Below are positions 61,603 to 64,000 of a stretch of DNA of 64,000 bases, piece after piece (the first letter of the stretch is position 1; each line of letters opens with the position of its first letter). The stretch is from Nocardia bovistercoris (lineage in GTDB: Bacteria > Actinomycetota > Actinomycetes > Mycobacteriales > Mycobacteriaceae). A model generated the notes under the pieces. The model made no database searches, was not told the origin of the DNA, and saw only the letters and a program-made list of their open reading frames with translations. Both the position numbers and the translations under genes were made by a program. Location of the stretch: the NCBI RefSeq assembly GCF_015674855.1, contig NZ_JADMLG010000022.1, forward strand, positions 42,045-106,044, read 5' to 3'.

Positions 61603-62901
61603 TTAGGCCGCGGATTCCGTGGGCCAGCGCTTTTCGTTTTTCTGTCGCACCCACACCTTGAATACGGTCCGTGTGCGCTTGTCATTCCACCCGAGGCGAG
61701 GTCGTGCGTCTCGTGCGGAAGTCGGCGGGGGATTTAGCGCGTCCATTGCGGCTATGTCCGCTGCGGAGGCAGAATTTTCCTGTTCAATGCGCACGGAGGG
61801 ATCTGGCGCGCGAATCTCTCCCCGGAGCGAATCCCCGTCCGGGGACAGGATGAACTTTCCCGCGTAGGGCTCGCGATTACCAACCGAACAGTTCGCTCGG
61901 AGTCCCCCGTGACGGTCCTTGTTTATCGTCAGACGGGCGCTACCACCTTTGCCGGGTGTGAAAGCGGCGTCGATTGTGACACGAAGTGCGACACCGCCGA
62001 CAGCTCGTTTCTTGGCGATAGTGCCGCCCGCACCGTACGAACGTGATGCTTCGCCCTTGGCGAGATGGTCGATCGCGACGACACATGCGCCTGTCCTGAC
62101 CAACGGCTTGATTACCCGTCGATGGCAGTTCGTGAACTCGTCTGCGGAGTTACTGTTGCCGCCGAACATCGGAACCAATTCGCCCACGCTGTCGATGATG
62201 ACCAGGGTAGGTCGCCAGTCCGCTACGTCAGCGATGATCGCGAGCAGGTTTGCGACGTCCTCCGGCTCGACGTATCGGAGGCGGTTCTGATCAGTGACCA
62301 CCTCGCGCGGGGCTCCCATCGTGATCAACCGACTTCCCGCCGGTAGCGGCCCATTGTGGTCGAGGTCGAGACGCAGCACACGCCCCCCGGCTGCGAGTTT
62401 CTGAACCGTCGCGTAGTCGGTGAGCAGCGTCTTGCCGGTTTCCGGGTCACCGAACACGACGTTGTACTGCCCCCGGTAGAACAATCCGATTCCATCGCCG
62501 CGCCGACATACCTCCGGCAGTATCAATGCCGGAACTTCGCCGCTCAGCACTGCGGCCATGTCGACATACAGGGGCTTCATCGACTCGTCAGGGATCGGAC
62601 TTTCGTGGACCGCATCGGACGGTTGCGTGTCAGTCGTGCGCGGTTCGGAAATGATTGCTGAGCTGCGGATTTCCTCAGCGGGTTGCAACCCGTCTATAGG
62701 GAACGGTTGCAACTCGCCTGTGTTCGCGTGCTCTGCCCTGCTGATGGACTGCGCCGTCAGCAGGGCGGAATATGCCCCGCTCCCGTGCTGTCGCTCAAAC
62801 GCGGCTTGCCTCTCAAGCTGTGCACGACAATTCGCGCAACTGGGAAGGTGGGACCGGTGACGGTCGCAATTGATGACTGGAATTTGTTCGGACTCGCCCA
62901 C
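61603..62901 (-). CDS. AAA/RecA-like ATPase (RepA-type) of the integrated element
   Basis: The N-terminus has a possible zinc motif (CDRH-x4-PSCANC, about residues 12-24) and a disordered stretch to about 105. A RecA-like ATPase follows, with Walker A FGDPETGKTLL near 150 and Walker B PTLVIIDSVGE near 212, then DEFTNCHRRVIKPL and VVAIDHLAKG. This is the layout of RepA/DnaB-like replication ATPases in actinobacterial phages and conjugative elements. The C-terminal 60 residues are basic. GTG start with a weak ribosome-binding site. Together with the integrase and excisionase it suggests an excising, replicating element. Confidence 0.85.
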   Translation of the reverse strand: MGESEQIPVINCDRHRSHLPSCANCRAQLERQAAFERQHGSGAYSALLTAQSISRAEHANTGELQPFPIDGLQPAEEIRSSAIISEPRTTDTQPSDAVHESPIPDESMKPLYVDMAAVLSGEVPALILPEVCRRGDGIGLFYRGQYNVVFGDPETGKTLLTDYATVQKLAAGGRVLRLDLDHNGPLPAGSRLITMGAPREVVTDQNRLRYVEPEDVANLLAIIADVADWRPTLVIIDSVGELVPMFGGNSNSADEFTNCHRRVIKPLVRTGACVVAIDHLAKGEASRSYGAGGTIAKKRAVGGVALRVTIDAAFTPGKGGSARLTINKDRHGGLRANCSVGNREPYAGKFILSPDGDSLRGEIRAPDPSVRIEQENSASAADIAAMDALNPPPTSARDARPRLGWNDKRTRTVFKVWVRQKNEKRWPTESAA

Positions 62902-63003
62902 TGTGGTGATGATCTTTCACCCCTGCAACCTCTTCGGTTGCGATACGTGAATAATTCAGGATTGTCCGGTGGGCAGGTCGAGCGCTCGCCGGAAAATTTG
63001 ATG

Positions 63004-63210
63004 TCAGGCTGCGTGTCGGCTGTTCTGGCGCTGTGCGTTCTCCCACTCGATAACGTCCGGGAGCCAGTAGCGCGTGTGGCGTCCTATCTGGACACCGCGC
63101 GGACCTTTTCCGCGCGTCGCCCACGCGGCAAGAGTGCGGGGCGGCAATTTGAGGCGCTCGGCGAGTTCGTTTCGAGTCAGCCAGGTATCGGTGTGTGGTT
63201 GCGCTTCCAC
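63004..63210 (-). CDS. xis: Excisionase/AlpA-like HTH protein
   Basis: This 68-residue protein has a MerR-like winged HTH (WLTRNELAERLKLPPRTLAAWATRGKGP, then IGRHTRYWLPDVIEWE), the usual form of excisionases and AlpA regulators. The GTG at 63210 follows GGGAGA at good spacing. Longer starts (63276 or 63291) would place the coding start inside the promoter at 63263-63291, so they are rejected. It is transcribed toward the ATPase and integrase genes. Confidence 0.85.
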   Translation of the reverse strand: MEAQPHTDTWLTRNELAERLKLPPRTLAAWATRGKGPRGVQIGRHTRYWLPDVIEWENAQRQNSRHAA

Positions 63211-63262
63211 GTCTTTGTGTCTCCCATCGCGTTCGTTTTGAACGCTTTTGCGCTGAGTAGGG

Positions 63263-63291
63263 CAATCATGACACATGGCGCAAAATGTCAA
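63263..63291 (-). promoter_or_regulatory. Excisionase promoter with operator-like inverted repeat
   Basis: A consensus -35 TTGACA (63291-63286) is followed at 15-17 bp by CATGAT/TGATTG. TGACA-N12-TGTCA (63269-63290) overlaps both, suggesting repressor control of excision. Confidence 0.5.
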
Positions 63292-63505
63292 TCTGCAAAA
63301 CCCCAGGTCAGCCGGGGGTGAAGCGTCAACTAGAAAAAGTGTGACCTATTTAACACTGCTTCGGTGTCGTTCGGAGGCTCATATGTCGGTGGTGTGTGGT
63401 AACGGCGGTTGGCGCGATGGCCCTGACCAGGTACTTTGTCACCGGGTCGCCGCGCGGGTCGCCCTCAATTGGCGTTCTTGGACTACGTAAACGTGTACTT
63501 CGTCA

Positions 63506-63577
63506 TCATTCTCGAAAAAGTGCCACAGTGAGCCCGAGAAGGGTCAGAACCAGAACGACAAGCACGATTTCGGCCAT
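63506..63577 (-). CDS. Putative 23-residue membrane peptide
   Basis: MAEIVLVVLVLTLLGLTVAL followed by FRE would be a single membrane helix. It begins two bases after the stop of the next upstream gene, which suggests coupled translation. The short length leaves real doubt. Confidence 0.35.
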   Translation of the reverse strand: MAEIVLVVLVLTLLGLTVALFRE

Positions 63578-63579
63578 TC

Positions 63580-63885
63580 TTACAAGCGTCCGACGTCGAG
63601 ATCGGCCACCGGCCATCTGTGGCCGCGCGGGTAGCGGTGCACGGGTGTTATCAGCGAGCAGGCGTCTGTGATGAACACGCGCCAAGGCTCGGCGTGCTCG
63701 TAGGCGGGTACCACGACCGCGGTCGCGCCGTATTCGGCGAGGTGCTGCGCGATCACCATCGACGCCACAAGCGGCCGAGCACTCATGGTCACGGTGGATA
63801 CAAGCCGGTACCCGTGCCGGTTGGCTAGTGCTCGGAGGTCGGTTCTGCGCAACGGCACGCCCCGCCGAACCAGGGTCAAGTCCAA
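63580..63885 (-). CDS. Hypothetical protein of the integrated element
   Basis: This is an up to 101-residue protein I do not recognise. It contains MVIAQHLAEYGATAVVVPAYEHAEPWRVFIT, an alpha-beta pattern typical of a small nucleotide- or resolvase-like fold, found in hypothetical proteins of actinobacterial mobile elements. The TTG at 63885 is the first possible start but has no ribosome-binding site; a GTG about 24 bp downstream (VPLRRTDLRAL) is plausible. Confidence 0.5.
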   Translation of the reverse strand: MDLTLVRRGVPLRRTDLRALANRHGYRLVSTVTMSARPLVASMVIAQHLAEYGATAVVVPAYEHAEPWRVFITDACSLITPVHRYPRGHRWPVADLDVGRL

Positions 63886-63927
63886 ATGTGTGGTGTAGCG
63901 GGGTGATCGCCGCGTGACCCTGTTCGG

Positions 63928-64000
63928 TCAGGCGGTCAGTGCTGGGGTGGTGTCCTCCTGTTCGGTGGGGTCGAGGGCGGCGCGTGAGCGGGTCAGGACG
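63928..64000 (-). CDS. C-terminal end of a gene cut by the right edge
   Basis: A minus-strand frame enters from the edge and ends ...LDPTEQEDTTPALTA before TGA at 63928. The acidic tail is protein-like, but too little is present to name the product. Confidence 0.35.
   Translation of the reverse strand, partial: VLTRSRAALDPTEQEDTTPALTA

Overview
The window is the replication-origin segment of a high-GC actinobacterial chromosome, most likely a Nocardia or close relative in the Mycobacteriales. Gene order from about 12.8 kb to 50 kb follows the Mycobacterium tuberculosis origin region almost step for step: pcnA, mutT4, a DUF6049 protein, murJ, sigM, its anti-sigma factor, trxB, trxA, cwlM, an Rv3916c-like gene, parB, parA, rsmG, jag, yidC, yidD, rnpA, rpmH, dnaA, dnaN, recF, a DUF721 gene, gyrB, gyrA, an Rv0007-like DUF3566 gene and tRNA-Ile. 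Calls rest on reading the sequence and on recognised family motifs; no database search was run.

Layout. 1-12.7 kb: an M13 peptidase cut by the left edge, an XRE/DUF397 regulatory pair, a pirin, a Nudix hydrolase plus MFS exporter, secreted or surface proteins (DUF4185) and the 5-oxoprolinase genes pxpABC. 12.8-27.1 kb: tRNA 3'-end repair, cell-wall precursor export and control (murJ, cwlM), the sigM stress module and thioredoxin. 27.2-37.3 kb: leftward genes for chromosome segregation (parAB), 16S rRNA methylation, and membrane insertion and RNase P/L34. 37.3-40.5 kb: the dnaA promoter, dnaA, and oriC with DnaA boxes, DnaA-trios and an AT-rich unwinding stretch. 40.5-50.1 kb: dnaN, recF, DUF721, gyrB, gyrA, DUF3566.

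Accessory DNA lies in three places. (i) The 3.4 kb parA-rsmG gap (30.2-33.65 kb) holds parS sites, degenerate GC-rich repeats, a G-rich hexamer array, a decayed IS110-type transposase and a small P-loop kinase gene. (ii) Between tRNA-Ile (50.2 kb) and tRNA-Ala (60.1 kb) sits a four-gene, translationally coupled leftward operon (50.5-56.6 kb): a SARP-like regulator, a P-loop NTPase, an SPFH/coiled-coil protein and a DUF4407 membrane protein. I did not recognise it as a named system and it is the best candidate for an undescribed one, possibly a signalling or conflict system. It is followed by a second DUF397/XRE pair and an MpaB-type oxygenase. (iii) From tRNA-Ala to the right edge is an integrated element (tyrosine integrase, AAA ATPase, excisionase-like HTH and small proteins) that continues beyond the window.
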